From an uncultured Prevotellaceae bacterium (GTDB taxonomy: Bacteria; Bacteroidota; Bacteroidia; Bacteroidales; Muribaculaceae): a stretch of DNA of 18,815 nt. The stretch covers positions 1 to 18,815 of the forward strand of contig CALGGO010000016.1 in NCBI GenBank assembly GCA_937916085.1, read 5' to 3'. The position numbers and the translations under genes were made by a program. Of the stretch, positions 1-7,138 are shown piece after piece. The first letter of the stretch is position 1. Every line of letters begins with the position of its first letter. Under the pieces are notes generated by a model. The model was not told the origin of the DNA, ran no database searches, and saw only the letters and a program-made list of their open reading frames with translations.

Positions 1-663
1 TTGTATCAGCATTGCTTTATTCAGTCTAGAGCTCAAGATAACAATCTTTTAGCGGTAGAGATACTTAACACTCCTGTTTCTATTAATGTTGATAGTGTTG
101 TTATTATGAGGAGATCAACTTACTGTCCCTCGACAGTTACTAAGTTCTTAGTTACAAATGAAGCCTTGACAATAACAGAATTCAAAAAGAGAAATAGGGG
201 CTTGACCTTTGATATTGACATCAGTTCAGATCTCATAGACTCCTTTAATTACGAGATGTATAAGCAAATAACAATTTCAAATGAGTATTTTAATCAAATA
301 AAGTATAATTTGTTTAACGACTTAAATGCTTTATATATATTGGAAACAGATAGCGTTGTTGTCTCTTGCAATTATGACAAACTTGGGAAATATAGTTTTT
401 GTTTCCCACTTACAAGCGAAAATATGCCAAAAGACTGGAAAACTTCGCAGAAGTTAAGTGTTGAAGTTTATAAAAATGGTAATATAGAGATAAAATCAAT
501 AGATTCTAATGGTAATTTTTCAAGCGACAATTCAGAATTGGTGAGTAAATATTCTTATTATGATAATAATTATCTTGATTGTCGCATTAAATATTCTACA
601 TATTTTGTTGACTTGTATAGATTGATTGATCATATGATTTCTGATCTAAACAATAACGATTGA
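1..663 (+). CDS. Hypothetical protein, 5' end outside window
   Basis: The frame is open from the first base to a TGA at 661-663, giving 220 residues; the beginning is probably missing because the window starts inside the gene. I do not recognise the protein. It has no signal peptide, membrane segment or clear catalytic motif; it is rich in Asn, Asp, Ser, Tyr and Ile, as expected of a soluble protein encoded by AT-rich DNA. It ends 1 bp before an orphan RHS-core fragment whose base composition is much richer in GC. In Rhs loci, toxin tips are commonly followed by a small AT-rich immunity gene and then by a displaced core fragment, so an immunity protein for a toxin encoded upstream is the likeliest role. 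Alternatively it is the C-terminal part of that upstream toxin. Reading frame well supported; function inferred only from position. Confidence 0.6.
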   Translation: MYQHCFIQSRAQDNNLLAVEILNTPVSINVDSVVIMRRSTYCPSTVTKFLVTNEALTITEFKKRNRGLTFDIDISSDLIDSFNYEMYKQITISNEYFNQIKYNLFNDLNALYILETDSVVVSCNYDKLGKYSFCFPLTSENMPKDWKTSQKLSVEVYKNGNIEIKSIDSNGNFSSDNSELVSKYSYYDNNYLDCRIKYSTYFVDLYRLIDHMISDLNNND

Positions 664-664
664 C

Positions 665-2311
665 ATGCTATACACTTATGACACATACGGTAACCTGACT
701 GGCCGCGAGGACGGATATTGGGGCATGACAGAGGATTTCGGCTACGACAACCTCAATCGCCTCGTCTCGACACCCGCTGGCGACATCACCTACGACGGCA
801 AGGGCAATATCACCGAGCATGACGCTGCAGGTGTGTTCGGCTATGCCTCAAGCCGTCCCTACGCTCTTAGCCAGATAACATTGTCGGCGAGTGACTTTCC
901 CATGGCAAATCAGACAGTTACGTTCAACTCGATGAACCGCCCCGACACCATCGGCGAGGGTTCAACAACCGCCGTTCTCAAATACTTTGAGGACGGAGAG
1001 CGCTCACAGATGTCAGTCCTTAAAAACAGTGGTTGCTTTATACGCAACTACTTCGGCAACCAGTTCACAACGACCGACTATACTACGCAAAGCTATGAGG
1101 GTCAGAAGCAGGTTCTCTTCCTCGGTGGAGACGCCTACACGGCGCCAGCGGCATTAGTGCGTGAGAAGGAGAATGGCACAAATGTGTGGTCGCAGTCACT
1201 CTATTACATTGTGCGCGACAATTTGGGGAGCATAGTCCACATTGTTGACAGCACGGGCGTTATTGCACAAGAGCTAAGCTACGATGCCTGGGGAAGGCTG
1301 CGTGACCCAAACACCCAGCAAATATACGCTCCTGGTGAGCAACCAGAATTGCTGTTGGACAGAGGCTACTGCGGCCACGAGCATCTCGCCGACTTTAATC
1401 TCATCAACATGAACGCCCGCCTCTACGATCCTTGGACTGCCCGCTTCCTCAGCCCCGACCCCTACGTCCAGCTGCCAGACTTCACACAGAGCCTTAACCG
1501 ATACAGCTACTGCCTTAATAATCCTTTGGCTATTATAGACTTATCAGGAAAAGATTCTTGGTACACAAATGATAAAAGTGAAATAGAGGATTTCTTATGG
1601 GCTTATCGTGTAGGCTTTTTTCAAAATCATGCTATTGAAGATTGGTTGAATAACCGTTCTGGATGGGAATATGAGGGAGAGGGTCTAAACAGAATAGACC
1701 TTGATAGAATGAGATTATACACTACAAGAAATCAGATATTGGGTGGTTATAGAGTTGTAAATGACAATCATATTACTTTAAGTGAGATTGTTCTAACCAC
1801 CTATGTATATAATCTTACAAGCATAAATACTTATGATTTCTTTGCTTTTGCATCGAATAATGATTTTGCTTCGAGATTTGGTGCGGTAAACTCACTAGTT
1901 GGCTACGCGTTGGCAAACTCCAAACACACATATAGATTAACGAATAGTTTTGGACAATTTGACCCACATTATTACACGTCAGGTTTTAAAGCAAACCAGT
2001 ATGTAAGAACAACACCAATCACCAAACTTGCTCCATTTTTTCAACGCTTAGGGACTATGTCTAATATTTATTCTTTTTATAATTCATCTTATGGATTCAT
2101 CAATGCCACAAATGACAGAGAAAGACTTGAAAATGGATTAGACATGTTTATGGAAGTAATAGGATTTATTAAACATCCCGCTACAATTGGACTTTCCACT
2201 TTTTGGTCACTTGGAGGAAAAGAACTGTTTTGGCTCTATAATGACAATGTAATTAGTCTACAAGTCGAATTAGAAATAGTTGGATTGCCGTCAACAATGC
2301 CTTTTAAATAG
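665..2311 (+). CDS. Orphan RHS-core fragment with C-terminal toxin-like domain
   Basis: This 548-residue ORF begins in the middle of an RHS/YD-repeat barrel. YD-type repeats are visible (YTYDTYGNLTGRED near residue 3, FGYDNLNRLV near 25), then the RHS-associated core: RDNLGSIVHIVDSTG at 184-198, SYDAWGRLRDP at 205-215, GHEHLADFNLINMNARLYDP at 237-256 and RFLSPDPYVQLPDFTQSLNRY at 260-280. The core ends at NNPLAIIDLSG (285-295), the usual boundary before a variable tip. Residues 296-548 are the unrelated, AT-rich tip. Intact Rhs proteins are well over 1000 residues with a signal or delivery domain; none of that is present, and no ribosome-binding site precedes the ATG. It is therefore best read as a displaced rhs tip (silent cassette) that could be joined to a full-length rhs gene upstream by recombination in the shared core. 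RHS identity is certain; expression as it stands is doubtful. Confidence 0.88.
   Translation: MLYTYDTYGNLTGREDGYWGMTEDFGYDNLNRLVSTPAGDITYDGKGNITEHDAAGVFGYASSRPYALSQITLSASDFPMANQTVTFNSMNRPDTIGEGSTTAVLKYFEDGERSQMSVLKNSGCFIRNYFGNQFTTTDYTTQSYEGQKQVLFLGGDAYTAPAALVREKENGTNVWSQSLYYIVRDNLGSIVHIVDSTGVIAQELSYDAWGRLRDPNTQQIYAPGEQPELLLDRGYCGHEHLADFNLINMNARLYDPWTARFLSPDPYVQLPDFTQSLNRYSYCLNNPLAIIDLSGKDSWYTNDKSEIEDFLWAYRVGFFQNHAIEDWLNNRSGWEYEGEGLNRIDLDRMRLYTTRNQILGGYRVVNDNHITLSEIVLTTYVYNLTSINTYDFFAFASNNDFASRFGAVNSLVGYALANSKHTYRLTNSFGQFDPHYYTSGFKANQYVRTTPITKLAPFFQRLGTMSNIYSFYNSSYGFINATNDRERLENGLDMFMEVIGFIKHPATIGLSTFWSLGGKELFWLYNDNVISLQVELEIVGLPSTMPFK
1550..2308 (+). other. Variable C-terminal (toxin-like) domain of the Rhs fragment
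   Basis: This part encodes residues 296-548 of the orphan Rhs protein. The sequence turns visibly AT-rich from about 1513, shortly before the DLSG boundary. I see no nuclease, deaminase or ADP-ribosyltransferase motif that I would trust. Residues 434-461 (PHYYTSGFKANQYVRTTPIT onward) resemble, from memory, a wording common near the end of Bacteroidota Rhs tips, where Tyr-Ser/Thr-Gly is followed by a stretch that often contains Gly-rich hydrophobic helices. Here the following segment (462-520) is moderately hydrophobic (MFMEVIGFI, IGLSTFWSLGG) but not a convincing membrane helix. Toxin function is inferred from its position in the Rhs architecture; the target is unknown. Confidence 0.6.
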
Positions 2312-2319
2312 TTTTTGCT

Positions 2320-2739
2320 ATGTGTAATATTTTAAACTATATCACATATAAATTGTCGTTGATAATTGAAAATATCAATGAGCCATTTTATAAGTCTAAT
2401 AAACAAACTATGTATCATACATTACATTATATTATATTGATATATAGTGTGATAGTTTCGCTATATTTAACATTTGTATTATTTTATACGCTTTATTCTG
2501 GATTTGGATTTAAGTACTCTAAGAATCAGCCTATTGTCGTTATATTTTTTGTTATGCTGATATCAGAGGTTTTTTTAGGCATTCGACCAATCGAGCAAAT
2601 AAATGACCACATGAGAAAAAAGTATAAAAATGAGAAAAATTCCAAATTAAAAAGTTGGATTATTGTCATTTTTGTTGTCAGTCTTCTTGTTAGTAGCTTT
2701 TTTGCAATGTTTTGGGTTTTAGAACATGCCTCAAGATGA
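2320..2739 (+). CDS. Small membrane protein, candidate immunity protein
   Basis: A 139-residue protein starting with ATG 8 nt after the Rhs tip stop. Three hydrophobic segments are visible at about residues 36-58, 71-88 and 112-134, with a Lys/Arg/Asn-rich loop (about 98-112) between the second and third; there is no cleavable signal peptide. No family is recognised. It is AT-rich like the tip and lies directly behind it, the position normally held by the cognate immunity gene of an Rhs toxin. A membrane-embedded immunity protein would fit a tip that acts on or in the inner membrane, but this is inference. No strong ribosome-binding site is visible, which is normal for Bacteroidota. Confidence 0.65.
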   Translation: MCNILNYITYKLSLIIENINEPFYKSNKQTMYHTLHYIILIYSVIVSLYLTFVLFYTLYSGFGFKYSKNQPIVVIFFVMLISEVFLGIRPIEQINDHMRKKYKNEKNSKLKSWIIVIFVVSLLVSSFFAMFWVLEHASR

Positions 2740-2805
2740 GGATATTTATAGTGTTGCTTGGTATTTGGTGGGAGATAAGATCATTTATAATTTATTAGAC
2801 TGATT

Positions 2806-3183
2806 ATGAAAAGATTAAAGTGGTTATTAGAGATAATCTATTATGAGGTAAACCATAAATCAGAGAAATCACATGACCCCATGCCAATTATTGGTTTTTT
2901 TATTACAGCAATCATTGCTTTCGTGATTCCGATTTTTGATGCACTTTTGGGACATGATTTAATGTATATTATTGTTATGTTACTTGTTACTCCTATAATG
3001 TGCTTAAGTGTCTTTTTGTATTTTAGGTTTCATCATAATGATATCATGAGCAATGAAGATTATATAAATGCTGATAATCGAAAGAAGATTTATAATGTTA
3101 CATGCGCAATATGTATCTTTGGTTGCTTGCCTTTGATGTTTTTAGTCTATTTCTTATTAAAATCTTTAAATTTAATTGTTTAA
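2806..3183 (+). CDS. Small membrane protein, second gene of the cassette
   Basis: A 125-residue protein with ATG at 2806, 66 bp after the preceding gene. Three hydrophobic segments are visible at about residues 27-48, 52-73 and 95-119, separated by a polar, Asn/Asp-rich loop (76-94). I do not recognise a family and see no motif shared clearly with the preceding membrane protein, although the three-helix layout and size are similar. Same strand, same AT-rich composition and close spacing suggest it travels with the Rhs tip. It could be an additional immunity protein or an immunity gene left from an older, displaced tip. Confidence 0.6.
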   Translation: MKRLKWLLEIIYYEVNHKSEKSHDPMPIIGFFITAIIAFVIPIFDALLGHDLMYIIVMLLVTPIMCLSVFLYFRFHHNDIMSNEDYINADNRKKIYNVTCAICIFGCLPLMFLVYFLLKSLNLIV

Positions 3184-3195
3184 ATCTTTATTGTT

Positions 3196-3477
3196 ATGGA
3201 CAATAATCAAATTGAGATGATTGAAAAAGACAAAAAATCTTTAAAAAAGTTGTGGGGATTTTTGGCGTTTTTTGTTTTATTGATGATCTTCTTATTGTAT
3301 TTCCGAGTATATTTAGGGCTTGGAGATAAGGCTCGAACAATTACCGGCGCTATCGTTCTTGTTTTTCTTATTGCTAACACTATTGCCTTAATAGTCAAAG
3401 TAAAGAAAAGAATAGAAAAAGAAAGCAAAGACGGTAGTGAAGGCTTTGTTAGCGATAATCAGGATAAAGAAGATTAA
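3196..3477 (+). CDS. Small membrane protein, third gene of the cassette
   Basis: A 93-residue protein with ATG at 3196, 12 bp after the previous stop. It has a charged, Lys-rich N-terminus, two hydrophobic segments at about 18-41 and 47-69, and a highly charged C-terminus (KVKKRIEKESKDG followed by an acidic end), probably cytoplasmic with both ends inside. No family recognised. It closes the AT-rich Rhs accessory region: 17 bp later the convergent U32 gene ends and the composition returns to that of the chromosomal backbone. No transcription terminator hairpin is visible in the 17-bp gap. Confidence 0.58.
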   Translation: MDNNQIEMIEKDKKSLKKLWGFLAFFVLLMIFLLYFRVYLGLGDKARTITGAIVLVFLIANTIALIVKVKKRIEKESKDGSEGFVSDNQDKED

Positions 3478-3494
3478 TGTCATCAAAGGGATGG

Positions 3495-5333
3495 TTAGGC
3501 GAGTGTGATTGTCATCTCGCATCGGGAGCAGTCGCAGTTCACTTTGAGCAGGGTCTTGCCGTTGCGCAGGAATAGGGGAGAGGGGAGCTTGTCGCTTCCC
3601 TTTTCTTTTGGGCATGCCCCTAGTTCGCGCCGCAGGCAGTAGCGAGTGGTCATTAGCGCTTTTCCTTTTTCTATATCGCTTGCTTTGCACTCGATTGCAG
3701 GTTCAATGCTGGTTGCTCCATGCTCACGATAGAAGTGGCTGGCGATGTGGTTAGCCACATTGTCGGCACTGGTGAGGTTCTGGTAGGGGAATGTGGCGGT
3801 CATGTCTTCACTTTGTCGCAGGTCACGGCAGTAGGCGATGCGGTGGCTTCGCTCTAGCAGGGCAATAGTCTCTCGGCGGAGCTGTGCGATAACCGACACA
3901 GGAATGAAACAGTCGCCCTTAATCTCGCAAGAGCGTAATGTGAAAATGGTGTCACCGAGCTTTGACAGCACTTCTCGCTGTCGCTCGACTTGTGGTTTCA
4001 GAGCCGGTTGTGGCGTTTCATCGAGCATAATGCTGTGAACAGCCGAGCTGCCGCGCTCGTCACAGGCTTTCAGGCATAATTGCGAGCCAGCGACCCACAT
4101 GGTGAAATCAATATCAATAGTCCTCTTTGCGCTAGGCTTAGAGAGCCGGTCGTTAAACGCTTTGTCGTGAGTGCGGTAAACCTTGTCGCCACGTTTCATG
4201 CCGCATGGCTCTTTCAGGAAGATGCGGTTTCCTGCCGCTTTATTCACCCTCACGCCATCGTAGTTGCCGTTGCTGTCGATGAAACTTAAGCCGTCGCCAT
4301 TAGCAAGTGGGGTGGATGTGTCAAGAGTGATGCTGTTGCCACCAGCCGCCACCACTTTGCCCAAATATTCGCCTTGCGACTTCGGGGTGTGGACAGATGC
4401 CATTTTCATGCCATTCTTAGGATGACGCCCATCAATGAAATAATGTGTGAACGAGCGGTTGAAGCTCTTGGCGAGGCAAGGCGCGAACGTGTGTTCCGAA
4501 GTGCCGCATGAGCTCCTTGCCAGGTCATCGTGCGAGTCAATAATTCTGTCGAGAGCCTGGCGGTAGTATGCCACCACGTTTTTCACGTAATCCACATCTT
4601 TGAGGCGACCCTCAATTTTGAACGATGAGATTCCCGCGTCAATCATCTGCTGCAGACGGTCGCTGGCGTTGAAATCGCGCAGCGAGAGCAAGTGCTTCGA
4701 CTTCATCAGCTTGTTGCCCTGGGCATCCTCTAGGTCGTAGCTCAGCCGGCAGAACTGCGCGCACTCGCCACGGTTGGCGCTGCGGCCCTTGAGGGCTTGG
4801 CTTATTTGGCAGCGACCACTATAGCTCACACACAGGGCACCGTGACAAAACCCCTCAAGAGGCACTTTCACGCTGGAACTGATGCCCTTGATTTCCTCAA
4901 GAGTCAGTTCTCGTGCCAGCACCAGTTGGGAAAAGCCCATCTTCTCAAGAAACAGAGCCTTCTCGGGCGTGCGGATGTCGCATTGCGTGCTGGCATGAAG
5001 GGCGATGGGAGGGATGTCGAGTCGCAAGAGCGCCATGTCCTGCACGATAAGAGCATCCACGCCGGCATGGTAAAGGTTGTGAATCATCTGCTCCACATCA
5101 CGCAACTCGTCGTCATAGACGATGGTGTTTACAGTGCAGTAGATGCGGGCGTCAAATTGATGGGCAAAATCGGTTAGGCGCTTTATGGAATCAATGTCGT
5201 TGCCTGCTTGGGCGCGTGCGCCAAAAGCCGTTGCCCCGATGTAAACCGCATCGGCGCCATGCTTAATCGCCTCAATGCCTATGTCGGCATTCTTGGCTGG
5301 CGCAAGAAGCTCTATTTGTTGTTTATAATGCAT
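3495..5333 (-). CDS. U32-family protein, RlhA/TrhP-like RNA hydroxylation factor
   Basis: A 612-residue U32 ("collagenase-like") protein. The N-terminal barrel opens with ELLAPAKNADIGIEAIKHGA (8-27) and carries the family signature EGFCHGALCVSYSGRC (160-175) followed by RGECAQFC (188-195); Cys163, 168, 175, 191 and 195 are the conserved cysteines. FKIEGRLKDVDYVKNVVAYYR (about 239-259) is also typical. The C-terminal part, with a Cys-rich end (RYCLRRELGACPK, later VNCDCSRCEM), matches the longer RlhA-like members. Known bacterial U32 proteins RlhA and TrhP are needed for prephenate-dependent hydroxylation of 23S rRNA or tRNA; which of these applies here cannot be told, so no symbol is given. 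Despite the historical peptidase name, protease activity is unlikely. It starts 64 bp after the tRNA terminator and has no evident Bacteroidota promoter of its own. Confidence 0.9.
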   Translation of the reverse strand: MHYKQQIELLAPAKNADIGIEAIKHGADAVYIGATAFGARAQAGNDIDSIKRLTDFAHQFDARIYCTVNTIVYDDELRDVEQMIHNLYHAGVDALIVQDMALLRLDIPPIALHASTQCDIRTPEKALFLEKMGFSQLVLARELTLEEIKGISSSVKVPLEGFCHGALCVSYSGRCQISQALKGRSANRGECAQFCRLSYDLEDAQGNKLMKSKHLLSLRDFNASDRLQQMIDAGISSFKIEGRLKDVDYVKNVVAYYRQALDRIIDSHDDLARSSCGTSEHTFAPCLAKSFNRSFTHYFIDGRHPKNGMKMASVHTPKSQGEYLGKVVAAGGNSITLDTSTPLANGDGLSFIDSNGNYDGVRVNKAAGNRIFLKEPCGMKRGDKVYRTHDKAFNDRLSKPSAKRTIDIDFTMWVAGSQLCLKACDERGSSAVHSIMLDETPQPALKPQVERQREVLSKLGDTIFTLRSCEIKGDCFIPVSVIAQLRRETIALLERSHRIAYCRDLRQSEDMTATFPYQNLTSADNVANHIASHFYREHGATSIEPAIECKASDIEKGKALMTTRYCLRRELGACPKEKGSDKLPSPLFLRNGKTLLKVNCDCSRCEMTITLA

Positions 5334-5374
5334 AATTCAAAATGCACAATGCATAATTTGGCTGCGCATATTGC

Positions 5375-5393
5375 AACATGGCCACGCCATGTT
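5375..5393. repeat. Triloop mini-hairpin upstream of the U32 gene
   Basis: AACATGGC, loop CAC, GCCATGTT: a perfect 8-bp stem with a 3-nt loop, between the tRNA terminator and the U32 start. It has the same design as the mini-hairpins at 16868-17230. Confidence 0.7.
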
Positions 5394-5396
5394 CTA

Positions 5397-5433
5397 CAAA
5401 AAAGAGACCCAAAACCATGTCTTTGAGTCTCTT
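5397..5433 (-). terminator. Intrinsic terminator of tRNA-Met
   Basis: On the minus strand AAGAGACTC pairs with GGGTCTCTT (9 bp, one T-G pair) and is followed by a run of T. It lies 6 nt beyond the tRNA 3' end, so it terminates the tRNA transcript ahead of the U32 gene. Confidence 0.8.
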
Positions 5434-5439
5434 GAAAAG

Positions 5440-5513
5440 TAGCGGGACTGAGAATTGAACTCAGGACCTCCGGGTTATGAATCCGACGCTCTAACCATCT
5501 GAGCTATCCCGCC
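5440..5513 (-). tRNA. tRNA-Met (anticodon CAU), elongator type
   Basis: A full 74-nt cloverleaf can be drawn: acceptor GGCGGGA/TCCCGCT, TA at 8-9, D stem GCTC/GAGC, anticodon loop TTCATAA, variable loop AGGTC, T stem CTGAG/CTCAG around TTCAATT, and discriminator A at 5440. The anticodon CAU corresponds to plus-strand 5477-5479. Position 1-72 is a G-U pair and position 31-39 an A-C opposition. The first base pair and the lack of three G-C pairs at the base of the anticodon stem argue against an initiator tRNA. CAU could also belong to a lysidine-modified tRNA-Ile2, which I consider less likely. CCA is not encoded. The gene has its own promoter and terminator. Confidence 0.9.
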
Positions 5514-5531
5514 ATTTCACTTTTGCGACTG

Positions 5532-5563
5532 CAAAGGTACTGCTTTTTTTTGTTCTGTGCAAG
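5532..5563 (-). promoter_or_regulatory. Bacteroidota-type promoter of tRNA-Met
   Basis: TACCTTTG on the minus strand (5532-5539) matches the -7 consensus TAnnTTTG; CTTG at 5560-5563, with TTG 20 nt upstream of the box, stands in for the -33 TTTG. The box lies 18 nt before the tRNA 5' end. Confidence 0.75.
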
Positions 5564-5611
5564 AACTGCGGCATTTTTTTTCTTAAAAAGTTTTTTCAAT
5601 CAATTTTAGTT

Positions 5612-5651
5612 GACAAGTTAACGAGTAAACGAGTAAACAAGCAAACAAGCA
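5612..5651. repeat. Five tandem octamers
   Basis: GACAAGTT, AACGAGTA (twice) and AACAAGCA (twice) form five related 8-nt units. The unit vocabulary (AACAAG, ACGAG) recurs at 9660-9840. The surrounding 260 bp (5564-5823) contain no ORF that I trust, only repeats and T-rich stretches. Confidence 0.7.
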
Positions 5652-5762
5652 AAATGTGACATACTGAACTCACGTCTGTTTGTCTGTCTGTCAAAAAACC
5701 ACACCTCGGCGACAGCATTATGTAAACTATTGTTCTTTTGTCTAATACTGTTTCTCTATCTG

Positions 5763-5819
5763 CTCGTCAACTTGTTTACTTCTCTGCTTAATCACATTTT
5801 GTTAGTAATTGTTTGATGA
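5763..5819 (-). repeat. Post-stop repeat element, copy after the M16 gene
   Basis: Read on the minus strand, starting 5 nt after the M16 stop: TCAAACAATTAC (5805-5816), then AACAAAATGTGATTAAGC (5785-5802), then AGTAAACAAGTTGACGAG (5763-5780). The last block matches 17 of 18 positions of the block at 9821-9838. No hairpin with a T run is seen here, so it is not an ordinary intrinsic terminator. Confidence 0.65.
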
Positions 5820-5823
5820 AATT

Positions 5824-7134
5824 TTATACTAGACAGTCGTTTTTCGGCAGTTTGCTCTTGTCGCAGGCGATGACGGTGCGCAGTTTGGAGATGTCGAGGT
5901 ATTGGCGAGCGATGTCTTGCAACTGCTGACTTGTGACACTCTTAATCTCCTGCACCTGGTCGTTAAGGTAGGAGGGATAAGTGCCGCAGCAGAACATATT
6001 GCCTATATATGCTGCGATGTTGAATGGTGTGTCGAGGGTCTTCGCCAGGTCGCTGAGCATAAAGCGTTTCACCGTCTCCAGCTCTTGCTGAGGGATGAGA
6101 TTGTCGTGCAGCGTCTTTATCTCGTTGTGAATTTGGCTGATCACGTTCCATGTGTGGTAGGTGTCGCACTCGGTAGAGATGCCCACATATCCGTCAAATG
6201 CCCTGCCGTTATGGCTGGCGTTAATGCCGTAGGTGAATCCTTTCTCTTCACGAATGTTTCTCATCAGACGGCTGCCGAAGTATCCGCCAAGCACCGTGGC
6301 GAGGATGCGCAGCTTGAAGTAGTCGGGATGCTTGCGGGGCACTGTCTTGAGCATCATTATGATAGCCGACTGCACCGCGCCAGGCTTGTCAACAATCTTG
6401 AGCATCTCGTCGGCAGGGCAGAACGTAGGCTCCACTTGCGGCGCAGGCTCGCCGTCGGGTAGCCACTCGCCAAGCACTGATTCTACTGTGGCAATCTCCT
6501 TGTCGCTGATGTTGCCCGCAAACACCAAGTTGCAATTCTGGGCTTTGTAGAAACTGGAGTGGAAATTGCGCATGTGCTCATTAGTCAGCGAGTTGATGTC
6601 GTCGGGCGTGGGGTCAGTGGCGAGTGGGTTATTCTCGCCATAATAGAGCCTCATAATTTCTTTGTTGGCAAGATATTTCACTTTCTCTCGTGCCATGGCG
6701 CAGTTCACAGCCAGTTGTCGCTTCAGTGTCTCAAACTCACTATCAGGAAAGGTAGGGGTTCTGAGACTCTCAATAAAGATGGGCAGCGTCTTGTCGAAGT
6801 TCTCGTTGAGCGACGACATGGAAAATGCCGTGCAGTTGTCATCGACATGCGCCGACCGCCAAGCGCCATAATAGTCGATGGCTTCGGCAATCTCGGCAAA
6901 CGACATCTTGTTGTTGCCGTTGAATACAGCAATTGAACATGCCGTTGCCTGCATGGGGCGCGATTCCTGGAACGCGCCGCCAGTCATGTAGATGCTGAGT
7001 TTGTTGATTTCTTCCTCACCGTTGCTGGCGATCCACATCTTCATGCCGTTAGAGAGAGTGATGGGTTCGGGAACATTGAGACTGATGTCGCCAAAGTCGC
7101 TGACGGGTGGAGGAGTGCTGCGATCTATTGCCAT
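5824..7134 (-). CDS. M16 (insulinase-like) family protein without zinc motif
   Basis: A 436-residue protein with the two-lobed M16 layout. The N-terminal lobe contains AEIAEAIDYYGA (80-91) and SSLNENFDKTLPIFIESLRTPTFPD typical of the family; the C-terminal lobe contains GGYFGSRLMRNIREEKGFTYG (283-303), with the Arg289/Tyr302 pair that M16 partner subunits use to contact substrate. The catalytic HxxEH that should precede residue 80 is absent (residues 68-76 read IAVFNGNNK), and no other HxxEH occurs. By family knowledge this is a non-catalytic subunit, as in PqqG-type or mitochondrial MPP-alpha proteins, which normally pairs with an active M16 protein; no such gene is in the window. No signal peptide, so probably cytoplasmic. 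It starts 4 bp after kdsB and is almost certainly co-transcribed with it. Confidence 0.85.
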   Translation of the reverse strand: MAIDRSTPPPVSDFGDISLNVPEPITLSNGMKMWIASNGEEEINKLSIYMTGGAFQESRPMQATACSIAVFNGNNKMSFAEIAEAIDYYGAWRSAHVDDNCTAFSMSSLNENFDKTLPIFIESLRTPTFPDSEFETLKRQLAVNCAMAREKVKYLANKEIMRLYYGENNPLATDPTPDDINSLTNEHMRNFHSSFYKAQNCNLVFAGNISDKEIATVESVLGEWLPDGEPAPQVEPTFCPADEMLKIVDKPGAVQSAIIMMLKTVPRKHPDYFKLRILATVLGGYFGSRLMRNIREEKGFTYGINASHNGRAFDGYVGISTECDTYHTWNVISQIHNEIKTLHDNLIPQQELETVKRFMLSDLAKTLDTPFNIAAYIGNMFCCGTYPSYLNDQVQEIKSVTSQQLQDIARQYLDISKLRTVIACDKSKLPKNDCLV

Positions 7135-7138
7135 GGTT

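Noticed and set aside
3388..3690. 100-codon minus-strand ORF overlapping the U32 3' end and the third membrane gene
   Set aside because: It spans the convergent junction of two better-supported genes and has a basic, low-complexity product.
5902..6462. 186-codon plus-strand ORF opposite the M16 gene
   Set aside because: Antisense shadow; His/Val/Leu-rich artefact composition.
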